From: Peptoniphilaceae bacterium
GTDB lineage: Bacteria > Bacillota > Clostridia > Tissierellales > Peptoniphilaceae
DNA length: 64,000 nt
Direction: 5' to 3'
NCBI GenBank assembly: GCA_910589545.1
Contig: CAJUSY010000046.1
Coordinates: 1 to 64,000 of the forward strand
Numbering within the stretch: position 1 is the first letter of the stretch; every line of letters begins with the position of its first letter. A program made the position numbers and the translations under genes. The notes under the pieces were generated by a model. The model ran no database searches. It saw nothing but the letters and a program-made list of their open reading frames with translations, and was not told where the DNA came from. Below, in pieces: positions 34,184 through 43,594 of this stretch.

Positions 34184-35758
34184 TTATTTTACATGCATTG
34201 TTTTGTTGCAATATTTTTGTACTTTTTTATCGTGACTTATAATAAATACAATTTTGTTGTCAATATCCTTAATAAAATTCGAGAAGAAATCTTCCTGTGA
34301 TTCTGAATCCAAGTTACTTGTGATCTCATCAAAAACATATACGTCGGCATCTCTCATTAGACTTCTAACGATGGATACTCTTTGTTTTTCTCCTCCAGAC
34401 AAGTTTTCTCCATTTGCCAAAATTTCTGAATCCAAGTTTTTATTCTTCAACACAGGTTTCAAAACATCCATAGACAATATTTTTTCATCAATAGATTTGT
34501 CTTTTATTGTATCCACCAAAATATTTTCCCTCAAACTTGCAGGAATAATAAGTGGATTTTGTGGAACGTAAGCGACCTTTTCTCTTAATTCATCCAAAGA
34601 TAATGAATTAACGGCCTTTTCGTTGATGAATATCCCGTCTACATCTCTGATATTTAACAGCGAACGCAGTAATGTACTCTTACCAGCACCGCTTTTTGCG
34701 TCTATGTATACGATATCTGAAGGATAAAACTCTTCATTAATTTCAAATTTGAACTCAGTGTCCAAAATTTTTACTACAGGATTTTCAAACTTCACTTTAC
34801 TAATAGTATTTTCAACAGCAATCCCGTCTTTGTTTTCTAAATTATCTAAAATATTTTTCTTATAAAAACCAGAGTCTACCTTTAAGTTTGTAAGATCGAT
34901 GTTCACACCATTCAATGAGTATAAAGAGTCGAAGAACACATTAATTACCAAAGTAAACACCACTATTGAGTATAACTTAGCATTTCCAATCGTAACATTG
35001 TAACTTATCCATATCAACAAAGCATTTTGCACAAGCTCGTTAAACATTCTAATACTACTACTTGCTGCACCTGCGAATTGATTAACGCTTTTGTGTGCTT
35101 CAAAAATTTCCACGATTTTCTTGTTGATAAGATTATCAAAACCATCAAACTTTGAATATTGTTTCAAAAAATCTGGATTGCTGTAAATATTGTTAAAATC
35201 TTGGTAGTTTTTGGAAGTAATTGCAGATAGTGATACGCATTTTTCAGATAGTTTTTTATTGATTAATTTAAATCCGAAAAATGTAAATGGTATTATCGCC
35301 AGCAAAATCAACCCGTAATAAATATTTTGAATTGAAACAAAAATCAAAGCTCCAATAATTATCAAAATAGAACTTACCATTGTATTGACATCATCAATCA
35401 GAAAACTGTAGATAGAATTAGTTAACTTTGAAATCTTCGTAATCAAAGAATTATTACCCAAATTAATCATAGGGTCGTATTTCACATGAAATAAATCTTT
35501 CATAAAATTATCCAAGTTTTCTGAATTCACATTCACTGCTACTTTTTCTTTTAACAAAATCAGCCCTATTTGAATAAAATAATTTAACACCATTATCCCA
35601 AACAATAAGTACAAATCACTTCTTTGAATGTTGGTAATATCTCTGAAAATTTTATTACTTAAAAATGGTACGGACAACGTCGCCACAACCATAATTAAAC
35701 TCATAATCAAAGACACCGCGATAAACTTGATGTTCTTTTTAAGAATTACTTTTATCAT
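34184..35758 (-). CDS. ABC exporter half-transporter (permease-ATPase)
   Basis: A 524-residue fusion of a six-helix exporter membrane domain (about 1-290) and an ATPase domain (about 320-524). The ATPase motifs are intact: Walker A DAKSGAGKSTLL, Q-loop YVPQNPLI, signature LSGGEKQRVSIVRSL, Walker B VYVFDEITSNLD and ISHDKK. It would act as a homodimer or with another half. It is shorter than usual lipid or drug exporters (about 580). The exported substrate cannot be told. It is divergent from the threonine synthase-like gene. Confidence 0.85.
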   Translation of the reverse strand: MIKVILKKNIKFIAVSLIMSLIMVVATLSVPFLSNKIFRDITNIQRSDLYLLFGIMVLNYFIQIGLILLKEKVAVNVNSENLDNFMKDLFHVKYDPMINLGNNSLITKISKLTNSIYSFLIDDVNTMVSSILIIIGALIFVSIQNIYYGLILLAIIPFTFFGFKLINKKLSEKCVSLSAITSKNYQDFNNIYSNPDFLKQYSKFDGFDNLINKKIVEIFEAHKSVNQFAGAASSSIRMFNELVQNALLIWISYNVTIGNAKLYSIVVFTLVINVFFDSLYSLNGVNIDLTNLKVDSGFYKKNILDNLENKDGIAVENTISKVKFENPVVKILDTEFKFEINEEFYPSDIVYIDAKSGAGKSTLLRSLLNIRDVDGIFINEKAVNSLSLDELREKVAYVPQNPLIIPASLRENILVDTIKDKSIDEKILSMDVLKPVLKNKNLDSEILANGENLSGGEKQRVSIVRSLMRDADVYVFDEITSNLDSESQEDFFSNFIKDIDNKIVFIISHDKKVQKYCNKTMHVK

Positions 35759-35932
35759 AATGTCCTCACTCCTTAAAATTTTTATAATTCTTACTCAAAG
35801 CTACAATCATTTTAATAATTAGAAAACGCTTTACTATTATTATACTCTTCAAAAAAAAAATAAACAATAGTTATAAGCTTCTCGTTGTATTTTCGGCATT
35901 TTTTACTCAAATTTTATCGAAATTTAAAAATA

Positions 35933-35961
35933 TTAACTTAAATCTCATAAAATGATATAAT
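35933..35961 (+). promoter_or_regulatory. Promoter of the threonine synthase-like gene
   Basis: TTAACT (35933-35938), 17-base spacer, TATAAT (35956-35961) with an extended -10 (TGA before TATAAT). The ribosome site AGGAGG follows closely, so the leader is short. Confidence 0.7.
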
Positions 35962-35983
35962 TAGAATAATATTAGGAGGAAAT

Positions 35984-37426
35984 ATGAAATTTATTAGCAC
36001 TAGGGATAATTCAATAACTATCGATTCTCAAGAAGTAATCTTCAATTGTATAAATGATGATATTTACGTTCCTTTGAATTTAGATAATTTGTACGATATT
36101 GATGTGCTTAGAGATATGACATATAACGAACTTGCTATATATATTTTGAAGCATTTTTTAACTGATATTGACGAAGATTCAATATCAAGCATTGTAAATA
36201 ACGCTTACGATGGAGATGATCCTAATGTTTTTTTGAGAAAAACAAATGATAGATGTTACGTTGAACTTTTCAACAACAAAAGTCTGTCTTATAGGGACTT
36301 GTCATTGAGTATTATCTCTAAATTTATAGATATTAATTTGAATAATAATGAAGATGTGAAAAACTTATATCTGTTCACAGCTTCCACTGATATCTCTGTG
36401 TCTACGATTGAGAATTTCAAAAAGATGAACACAAAAGTTTTCGTGTTTTACCCAAATAATATCTCAGATATCGAAAAATCAAAATTATTATCCACGCTTT
36501 CCGATAATGTCTGTGCAATTGGCGTAGATGGTGATTTTTATAAATGTAAAAAATTGGTGGATAGTTTGATAAATGATTCTGATATCAAAGATTTGATTGC
36601 ACAAAAAGAATCGGTGATTTCTACGTGCAATTCTTTGAATATAATCAGAGTTCTCACTCAAGTTATTTATTATTTTTACAGTTATGTGACTATGGTAAAA
36701 TACGGAGAGATAGAAGCTGGAAATAGAATCAACGTAAGTATTCCTACGGAAAATTTCGGCAATATAATGGCTTGTTTCTATGCAAAAAGAATGGGACTTC
36801 CTATTAATAAAATAATTTGTGCGACAAAAAGTCCATTGTCTTTCAAAAAATTCTTGGATACGGGAGAATTTGTATATGACGAAGTTTTCGGTGAAGAATC
36901 CACATCATTTGAAAGATTGGTCTTGGCGAATATCGAAAGATTGCTACATCATTTGATTAATAACCAAGATAGAATAAGAGAGATTTACACCGATTTTAGA
37001 GAAAAAAATAAGTTCACTTTGTATCCTGAAGAACTACAAAAATTGAGTTGTATTGAAACGTACAGCATGACAAGTGACGAAGTCAGTCAGAAAATTTTGA
37101 GATTATTTTTGGAATGTCAGTATCCATTATCCCCTCAAACTGCGATGGCTTCTCTTGCCTACGACAAATATGTCATCGATTCTTATGACTACACTTCTTC
37201 AATAATTATGGCAACAACATCTCCGTATTCTTCTACGGAAAATGTGTTGAAATCATTCGGATACAACGAAAATTTGGATATAAATATGGCTTTGGAAAAG
37301 TTAAACTCTTTTATAAAATCGCCTATTCCCGATAATTTACAAAATATCAAAAAAATTGACACGACGATTTTCGATTCAACTGAAATCAAAGATATAGTTT
37401 ACAAAAAAATACAAGAAATGAATTAA
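35984..37426 (+). CDS. Threonine synthase homologue without the PLP lysine
   Basis: A 480-residue protein that aligns over its whole length with long-form threonine synthases: MKFISTR at the start, YNELAIYILKHFL, VFVFYPNNISDIEK, VCAIGVDGDFYKC, QVIYYFYSYVTMVKYGEI, FGNIMACFYAKRMGLPI. The residues that matter are changed. The PLP-lysine motif (normally LAFKD) reads LSYRD with Arg104. The TSGDTG motif reads TASTDIS (132-138). The phosphate-binding PTGNFGN reads PTENFGN (Glu256). It cannot bind PLP in the usual way, so it is very probably not a threonine synthase, yet the frame is intact with a good promoter and ribosome site. Function unknown. Confidence 0.85.
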   Translation: MKFISTRDNSITIDSQEVIFNCINDDIYVPLNLDNLYDIDVLRDMTYNELAIYILKHFLTDIDEDSISSIVNNAYDGDDPNVFLRKTNDRCYVELFNNKSLSYRDLSLSIISKFIDINLNNNEDVKNLYLFTASTDISVSTIENFKKMNTKVFVFYPNNISDIEKSKLLSTLSDNVCAIGVDGDFYKCKKLVDSLINDSDIKDLIAQKESVISTCNSLNIIRVLTQVIYYFYSYVTMVKYGEIEAGNRINVSIPTENFGNIMACFYAKRMGLPINKIICATKSPLSFKKFLDTGEFVYDEVFGEESTSFERLVLANIERLLHHLINNQDRIREIYTDFREKNKFTLYPEELQKLSCIETYSMTSDEVSQKILRLFLECQYPLSPQTAMASLAYDKYVIDSYDYTSSIIMATTSPYSSTENVLKSFGYNENLDINMALEKLNSFIKSPIPDNLQNIKKIDTTIFDSTEIKDIVYKKIQEMN

Positions 37427-37452
37427 GCGGCGCAAATTTCACGCTGCTTTTT
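37425..37452 (+). terminator. Terminator of the threonine synthase-like gene
   Basis: 7-bp stem AGCGGCG/CGCTGCT (one wobble) followed by TTTTTGTTTT; directly after the stop codon. Confidence 0.75.
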
Positions 37453-37465
37453 GTTTTAAATAATC

Positions 37466-37501
37466 AAATATCGGATATATATTAAATATCGGATATATAT
37501 T
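37466..37501 (+). repeat. Tandem 18-bp repeat with palindromic core, upstream of alcohol dehydrogenase
   Basis: Two perfect head-to-tail copies of an 18-bp unit (37466-37483 and 37484-37501). Each has the dyad ATATC-G-GATAT. They end 38 bases before the alcohol dehydrogenase start codon, where an operator is expected; TATATT inside each copy could also serve as a -10 box. Confidence 0.65.
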
Positions 37502-37539
37502 AAATTAAGAGAAATTTTGAAATAAAACAAGGGGGCATT

Positions 37540-38691
37540 ATGAACAATTTTACATTTTACAATCCTGTAAGAGTACATTTTGGTAAAGGTCAAGTTACAA
37601 ACCTAAAAGAAGAATTAAAAGATTACAATAAAATTTTAGTAACTTATGGTGGAGGAAGCATCAAGAAAAACGGAGTCTACGATGATGTTATGGAAAATTT
37701 GAAAGGCAAAGAAGTTTTTGAACTTTCTGGAATCACTCCAAACCCAAGAACTGACAAAGTTTACGAAGGAATTAAAATCTGCAAAGAAAACGACATTGAT
37801 TTTATACTAGCTGTTGGCGGTGGATCAACATTGGACTGCTCAAAAGCTATCGCAATGGGTGCAAAAACTGATGAAGATTTCTGGGATTATTTCTTCGAAG
37901 AAAAAAACAAACCAACTGATGCTATCAAATTAGGAACTGTAATAACAATGGCTGGAACTGGTAGTGAAATGGACGGTGGTTGTGTAATTTCAAATATCGA
38001 AAGAAAGAAAAAATACGGCTACGGACACAGATTATTGTATCCAGTATTTTCAATAATCGATCCTGAATACACTTATTCCCTTCCAAAATATCAACTAATC
38101 AGTGGAACATGCGATATGTTCAGCCACATCATGGAAGAATATTTCTCTGAACCTGATTACGAAAACACAACAGATAGCATATCAGAAGGCTTGATGAAAA
38201 CGGTAATAGACAGCATCAAAGTGGCACTTGAAAATCCTAAAGATTACCAAGCAAGAAGCAATTTAATGTGGGCAAGCACACTTGCAATCAATGGACTCAC
38301 ATCAACTGGTAAAAGTTCTGATTGGCTAAGTCACAAATTAGAACACACACTATCAGCATATTTTGATGTAACTCATGGAATGGGACTAGCAGTAGTCCAT
38401 CCAAACTATTTGAAATTCGTCTACAAAAACCATTTAGAAAAATTCAGAAGATTTGCAATAAACGTGTGGAACATAAACCCTGAAGGAAAAACAGATGAAG
38501 AACTAGCACTAGCATCCATTGAAGCATTGCAAAACTTCTTCAAAGAAATCGGAGCTCCAACAACACTTCGTGAACTTGACATTCCAAAAGACAAAATAAA
38601 AGAAATGGCTGAAAACACAGCTGCATATAAAACAAGCTACTCAGATTTGTCAACATCAGACATCGAAACAATTTACAATAACGCTTATTAA
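37540..38691 (+). CDS. Iron-containing alcohol dehydrogenase (BdhA/YqhD-like)
   Basis: A 383-residue metal-dependent dehydrogenase that interconverts alcohols and aldehydes with NAD(P)H. The nucleotide-binding motif is YGGGSIKKNGVYD near residue 37 and AVGGGSTLDCSKA near 92. Metal ligands are the Asp and His of TCDMFSHIMEEY and the two histidines of HKLEHTLSAYFDVTHGMG. It is closest to butanol dehydrogenase/YqhD type enzymes. The ribosome site is an unusually G-rich ACAAGGGGG, which is complementary to a segment of the candidate small RNA at 58.8 kb. A tandem repeat upstream may be its operator. Confidence 0.9.
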   Translation: MNNFTFYNPVRVHFGKGQVTNLKEELKDYNKILVTYGGGSIKKNGVYDDVMENLKGKEVFELSGITPNPRTDKVYEGIKICKENDIDFILAVGGGSTLDCSKAIAMGAKTDEDFWDYFFEEKNKPTDAIKLGTVITMAGTGSEMDGGCVISNIERKKKYGYGHRLLYPVFSIIDPEYTYSLPKYQLISGTCDMFSHIMEEYFSEPDYENTTDSISEGLMKTVIDSIKVALENPKDYQARSNLMWASTLAINGLTSTGKSSDWLSHKLEHTLSAYFDVTHGMGLAVVHPNYLKFVYKNHLEKFRRFAINVWNINPEGKTDEELALASIEALQNFFKEIGAPTTLRELDIPKDKIKEMAENTAAYKTSYSDLSTSDIETIYNNAY

Positions 38692-38695
38692 AACT

Positions 38696-38725
38696 AAAAT
38701 CTGCCTTGAGACAGGCAGATTTTTT
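38696..38725. terminator. Bidirectional terminator
   Basis: 8-bp perfect stem ATCTGCCT/AGGCAGAT (38699-38706 with 38713-38720) with A run before and TTTTTT after; shared by the alcohol dehydrogenase and the convergent ABC gene. Confidence 0.9.
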
Positions 38726-40253
38726 AGTGAGATAATATTATTTCTTTATTGTAGTTTTTAATTATATTTTTATGGTCGACAAAGATAACAGTTGCATCTA
38801 AATCGTTAAAAATTTTTAAGAATTTTTCTGTAGTTTCATTATCCAAATGATTCAAAGGTTCATCAAAAATAAATACATCTGAGTTTCCTACAAAAACTCT
38901 GTCCAGATTAATTTTATGTCTTTCTCCTCCTGAAATTCCTTTTATATGCTGTTTCTCAAAAAGTTCTTTTCCGACAAAATTCAAATCTTTTTTCTGTCTC
39001 CCTAAAAAGATATTTTCTCTTATATTTATAGGAAACATGTAGGAATCCTGGCAGAAATAATTTACATTAAAATTCTTTGTGCATTTTAGTTCAACTCCAT
39101 TTATCTTAATATTTCCAACATAATCAGTATAAATATTACTCAATATTTTAATTAAAGTTGTCTTGCCACTTCCATTTTCTCCAGATATTTTAACTTTATC
39201 GCCCTTTTTTATAATAAAATTTACAGGTTTTAAAATATTTTTGCCATTTACAGTGTAACTTAAATTTTCAGCATTTATTTCAATTTTCCTATTGCCATTA
39301 TTAGAAACCTTATCTTCTGAAAAATTTGAATAAAACTTTTCAACATTTATTTTTAGACTTTTTAATTGAACAAATGAATCCACAGACTTTTTCGCACAAT
39401 CGAATAATTTATTGATAACCACTGACATTGCCAAAACTTTTATTATTGAATAGATAGTTATAATGTTCTTAGAACATAAAATCATTCCAAAACCCACTAC
39501 TAAAATCAAAAATAAGCCATCTGCTAGATTTCTAACTGCTTTTTGATTTCCCATATACTTTTCGCCAATCGTTACTTTATCTTTAAAAAAGCCATTAAAT
39601 AATCCTTCGTATATATCCATGAATTTTGTATGCAAATTATTAAACTTCAACCAATCTTTTTCGAAAGAACAAGCAAATAATATTTTTCTCTCATTTTCTT
39701 TGAATTGATATTTTTGACTTGTATATTCAGAGACTTCGTTTTTAAATAAATTAAATGAAATAAATCTAATAAATCCCATTATCATAATAAAAATAAAATA
39801 ATAAATAGGTAATTCAGTCAAACTTGCAATCAAAATTAAAATAATCATTAACGCTTCTAAAACATTCTGAAAAGCCCATATAAAGTTTAATCTAAGCATA
39901 GTTGCTTCTTTTTCTATAATATTATCGAATTTATAAGATTTTATATCTCTAATTATACTTTCATCAAACTTTAAGTACTTGTCAATTAAGATATTTTCAT
40001 GTGTGAAGCTATTTTTCAGAATAATTTTATTCGATAATATTTGAAATACTGGTATCAAAACCACCGTTATCAAAATAGCCAGCAACAATTTATATATTGA
40101 AGATTTCATGCTTTTTATGTCAGAGTTAAGTACTGCAGATGTAAAATTCCCCAGAACTGAAGCTATGAATACAGCTGATACATCTTGAATTATATTGCTA
40201 ATTAACCCCAATATAGCTCCCAATCTCATTGACTTAAATAAATCTTTATACAT
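38724..40253 (-). CDS. ABC exporter half-transporter B (permease-ATPase)
   Basis: A 509-residue exporter half with six membrane helices in residues 10-300 and an ATPase domain from about 320. Motifs: Walker A SGENGSGKTTL, Q-loop NYFCQDSYMF, signature ISGGERHKINLDR, Walker B VFIFDEPLNHLD and VDHK. The Walker B-linked LDEPLNHLD form resembles that of its partner. It overlaps the partner gene, with which it should form a heterodimer. The ATG chosen has a GGTGAT site; in-frame GTG codons lie just upstream. Confidence 0.85.
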   Translation of the reverse strand: MYKDLFKSMRLGAILGLISNIIQDVSAVFIASVLGNFTSAVLNSDIKSMKSSIYKLLLAILITVVLIPVFQILSNKIILKNSFTHENILIDKYLKFDESIIRDIKSYKFDNIIEKEATMLRLNFIWAFQNVLEALMIILILIASLTELPIYYFIFIMIMGFIRFISFNLFKNEVSEYTSQKYQFKENERKILFACSFEKDWLKFNNLHTKFMDIYEGLFNGFFKDKVTIGEKYMGNQKAVRNLADGLFLILVVGFGMILCSKNIITIYSIIKVLAMSVVINKLFDCAKKSVDSFVQLKSLKINVEKFYSNFSEDKVSNNGNRKIEINAENLSYTVNGKNILKPVNFIIKKGDKVKISGENGSGKTTLIKILSNIYTDYVGNIKINGVELKCTKNFNVNYFCQDSYMFPINIRENIFLGRQKKDLNFVGKELFEKQHIKGISGGERHKINLDRVFVGNSDVFIFDEPLNHLDNETTEKFLKIFNDLDATVIFVDHKNIIKNYNKEIILSH

Positions 40254-41787
40254 AATCATCACCACTATCTAAATCCAATATTTTATTGCATATTTTATTT
40301 AATCTTTCATCATGACTTATTATAATCATTTCTCGTGAGTCAGAAATTAATAAATTAATAAGTTTTTCTACTGATTTATCATCTAAATGATTAGTCGGTT
40401 CGTCTAACATAAGTATATTCTTAAAAGATGCCAAACAAACTGCTAGTGAGAATTTTTTTCTCTCTCCACCTGATAACTCATCTAAGTTCTTATCAAAATC
40501 AGTATCCTTAATCCCAAAATAATTACAAAGTTCTATAATTTTATTAGAATAATCTTGTTCTTCGAACATGTTAAGTATCTCTTTTATTTTAAAAGAAATA
40601 CATAAATCATTTTGATTCAAATAGCTAATTATGTTTTCAGGTAAATCTTTTATAATTAATTCTCCATCTGAATTTAAAAGCCCTAGAATTAAATTGAAGA
40701 TTGTAGTTTTTCCTCTACCATTACTACCTCTAATTAGAATTTTATCCCCTTTTTCTACTTTAAAATTCATTCCATTTAAATTTTCGCAAAAGTCTAAATC
40801 ATTAATTTTTAAATCTATCAATGTATCGTTATTTGAAATATTTACATCTTTACACGTGATATTTTTATGTAAAATATTATTTATCCTAGTATCTGATACA
40901 TTAAACTCTTGAACTTTAGAGATATATTTTGTTATATTCTCAAAATTAGAATAAAACGTACTTAGGAGCATAATCACAAAGACCGACTCTGAAACAGTGA
41001 TTTCGTGATTATATATAGCTATCCCAAGAATTATAAAGCTAACAATTTTTAAAATTAAATCTAACAGAGAATACATCGCATTTTCAAAAGCAAATGCGAT
41101 TTCGGCCTTAGTTCCTGCATTTATGTTTAAATTATCTAAATCGTTTTTATTTCTAAAATACCAATCAAACACATTAAAAGTTTTCAGAACATTCCTTCCT
41201 TCTGACGCTGATATAATCCAGTTAGTAGTATCTTGCTCTATTTCCCTAGTATCCATATAAATCTTATATAAACTATTCTTAGTAATAATAGGTGGTATTA
41301 TTTGCAAAAAAGCCAATAAAACAAAAAATAATGTAACTTTATAGCTTAAAAAGAAAAATGAAATAAGTACTGTTCCAAAAATAAATAATGAAGCAAGTAA
41401 TTCTACTAAGTATTCATATCTGAAACTAGCTATGACTTCGCTATCCTTATCTACAATTTGCAAAACTTGCTCTCCAGTTAATTCAAACAAAAATTGTTTA
41501 GGTAAGTTTAGAATATCTCCTAGTACACTCTTTTTAAACACAAATTTTAATTTATTCTTAGATATTTCTATTCTGCAAGATATTAATTTTTCAGAAAAAA
41601 ACTTCACTCCAAATATGGATACGATTAGTAATATAATTTTTATTGTATTTTGAAGTTGTACTGTGTTTGATTTTACAAAATTATCTACAAAATTTGATGT
41701 AATTAAAGACACTAAAAAATCAAGTGCAAAAATAAATACATAAAATAAACTTGAATAGATAAAATATTTCTTCGCTTTAGTTTTCAT
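40246..41787 (-). CDS. ABC exporter half-transporter A (permease-ATPase)
   Basis: A 513-residue exporter half. The membrane domain covers about 10-290, the ATPase about 310-513. Motifs are intact: Walker A RGSNGRGKTTI, Q-loop SYLNQNDLC, signature LSGGERKKFSLAVCL, Walker B ILMLDEPTNHLDD and ISHDERL. The short length and paired organisation resemble CydC/CydD-like or peptide exporters. No substrate gene is adjacent. A GTG six bases upstream is an alternative start. It is codirectional with, and overlaps, half-transporter B. Confidence 0.85.
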   Translation of the reverse strand: MKTKAKKYFIYSSLFYVFIFALDFLVSLITSNFVDNFVKSNTVQLQNTIKIILLIVSIFGVKFFSEKLISCRIEISKNKLKFVFKKSVLGDILNLPKQFLFELTGEQVLQIVDKDSEVIASFRYEYLVELLASLFIFGTVLISFFFLSYKVTLFFVLLAFLQIIPPIITKNSLYKIYMDTREIEQDTTNWIISASEGRNVLKTFNVFDWYFRNKNDLDNLNINAGTKAEIAFAFENAMYSLLDLILKIVSFIILGIAIYNHEITVSESVFVIMLLSTFYSNFENITKYISKVQEFNVSDTRINNILHKNITCKDVNISNNDTLIDLKINDLDFCENLNGMNFKVEKGDKILIRGSNGRGKTTIFNLILGLLNSDGELIIKDLPENIISYLNQNDLCISFKIKEILNMFEEQDYSNKIIELCNYFGIKDTDFDKNLDELSGGERKKFSLAVCLASFKNILMLDEPTNHLDDKSVEKLINLLISDSREMIIISHDERLNKICNKILDLDSGDDYV

Positions 41788-41900
41788 AATCACAAATTCC
41801 TCTCTTTTTTGATTATACCACCTAATAAACTCTTGCGAAATAGAATAAATTTCAAATCTACATTGTTTTATGATATCATTTATTAATACGGAGGTAATAA

Positions 41901-42809
41901 ATGAATAATAGAACTAAAGGTATTATTGCAATATTATTGTCAGCATTTGGATTTGCGCTTATGAATTTATTCATACCGCTTGCTGGTGATTTGCCAACTA
42001 TTCAGAAAAGTTTTTTCAGAAATTTGATTGCTTTTTTGGTGGCATTCGCGCTTTTATTGAAATCAAATAAAAAAGAAGAAGTAAAAGAACTTCACGATGT
42101 TAAATCAATCCCATGGAAAACTTTGATTTTAAGAGCAAGTTTGGGTACTGCAGGAATTTTTTGTAATTATTACGCATTGGATCATCTTTTCATTTCAGAT
42201 GCATCAGTCCTCAACAAACTCGCTCCTTTTGCGACTTTGATTTTGTCTTGGATTTTTCTAAAAGAAGATTTGAGAAAGGAACACATAATTTCGATTTTGA
42301 TAGCATTTGTAGGGGTTTTGTTCGTTGTAAAACCTACACTACAAATCCAAGAAATCCTTCCATATTTAATAGGAATTTTGGGTGGAATTTGTGCAGGTGG
42401 AGCTTACACTTGCGTTAGAAAATTGAACACTCTAGGAGTGAATAGTTCGTTTATCGTTGCGTTTTTCTCAGGATTTTCGAGTATAGTATGTATTCCTTTT
42501 ATGATATTTAATTTTGTTCCAATGACTACATCGTCCATCCTTGCTCTTATCGGCGTTGGACTTGCAGCCCTTATCGGACAATTTGGAATAACATTGGCTT
42601 ACAAATTCGCTCCTGCTTCTGAAATTTCAGTGTTTGATTATTCGACGATAATTTTTACAGGATTGTTCGGATTTTTATTCTTACATCAAATTCCTGATTA
42701 TTTAAGTATAATCGGCTATGTATTGATATTCAGTGGAGCTTTGATTAATTTTATGCACAATAGAAGAAAACAAAGAATGTTAATAAATGAAAAAATTGCA
42801 CGAGATTAG
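41901..42809 (+). CDS. EamA/DMT-superfamily permease
   Basis: A 302-residue membrane protein with ten predicted helices in two five-helix repeats, the EamA duplication. The second half contains ALIGVGLAALIGQFGITLAYKFAPASE-type sequence typical of drug/metabolite transporters. Such proteins export amino acids or metabolites; the substrate is unknown. Monocistronic, start after ACGGAGGT. Confidence 0.88.
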   Translation: MNNRTKGIIAILLSAFGFALMNLFIPLAGDLPTIQKSFFRNLIAFLVAFALLLKSNKKEEVKELHDVKSIPWKTLILRASLGTAGIFCNYYALDHLFISDASVLNKLAPFATLILSWIFLKEDLRKEHIISILIAFVGVLFVVKPTLQIQEILPYLIGILGGICAGGAYTCVRKLNTLGVNSSFIVAFFSGFSSIVCIPFMIFNFVPMTTSSILALIGVGLAALIGQFGITLAYKFAPASEISVFDYSTIIFTGLFGFLFLHQIPDYLSIIGYVLIFSGALINFMHNRRKQRMLINEKIARD

Positions 42810-42824
42810 TCGTGCAATTTTTTT
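42791..42824. terminator. Bidirectional terminator overlapping the EamA stop
   Basis: An 11-bp perfect stem (42793-42803 with 42810-42820) flanked by A and T runs. It includes the last codons of the EamA gene and serves the convergent ABC-2 operon too. Confidence 0.85.
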
Positions 42825-43593
42825 ATCCACCTTGCGATTCGTAATGTTTTATTCCTCTTCTCCACATAAAATAAATTATTATGGAAAAAATCACGATGTA
42901 AATTACTTGTTCCAAAATCAAAGCCTTCATATTGTTTGAGTTAATTATGTTTGCAGGGATATAATAAATTCCGGCAAGAGGATTGTGTTGTATAATTTCA
43001 AATTTTTCGGAGAAAAACGCTAAGGGAACTACTTCTCCTGAAAATATTGCCAGAATATACCAGAAAATATCTCTGAGACTAAGTACAGATTTTAACCAAA
43101 ATGTTAGTAATCCTAAAATGCATAATACTTGAAACATCAAACAAAATGCTAGAAACAAGGATATTATAAAATAACCAAGCGATGCAAATGAAAACTTATT
43201 GAAATACAACTGAACTGCTATCCAAAAAACTATCCCCAAAGGCATTGATATTACAACTCTTCCTATAGATATGCAAAATCTAGAAAGAGGATAATAAATT
43301 GGCTTAGTTATCAGAGTATCAATATTTCCCGAATTTATATCTTGAAATATGTAATAAGTTTCAGCCATTGTATTTGATATTGAATTTTTTACTACCAAAA
43401 TCGTCATGAAATACGCAATCACATCATCAAAATTCATTCCAGCAATATCAGCTTGTTCTTTCATTATGAATTTCCACAAAAAATAATAAACAATTATTGT
43501 AATTGGTATATAAAATACGGAGGCAACAAAAGAAATAAAGTATTCTTTTGAATTTAGGTATTCTATTTTCAAAGACTGCAAGTATTTTTTCAT
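42823..43593 (-). CDS. ABC-2 type permease subunit (COG3694-like)
   Basis: A 256-residue membrane protein with six helices, of the uncharacterised ABC-2 permease type that comes in pairs with one ATPase (COG3694/COG4587/COG4586 trio). The start is the ATG after TGGAGG, one base past the stop of the upstream permease gene. Seen motifs are few beyond the fold: INSGNIDTLITKPIYYPLSRF is typical of this branch. The transported substrate is unknown. Confidence 0.8.
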   Translation of the reverse strand: MKKYLQSLKIEYLNSKEYFISFVASVFYIPITIIVYYFLWKFIMKEQADIAGMNFDDVIAYFMTILVVKNSISNTMAETYYIFQDINSGNIDTLITKPIYYPLSRFCISIGRVVISMPLGIVFWIAVQLYFNKFSFASLGYFIISLFLAFCLMFQVLCILGLLTFWLKSVLSLRDIFWYILAIFSGEVVPLAFFSEKFEIIQHNPLAGIYYIPANIINSNNMKALILEQVIYIVIFSIIIYFMWRRGIKHYESQGG

Positions 43594-43594
43594 T

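Noticed and set aside
38724..41787. Dedicated exporter of the SCIFF peptide
   Set aside because: The heterodimeric exporter has no peptidase domain and lies 5 kb away behind unrelated genes, so a link is not supported.
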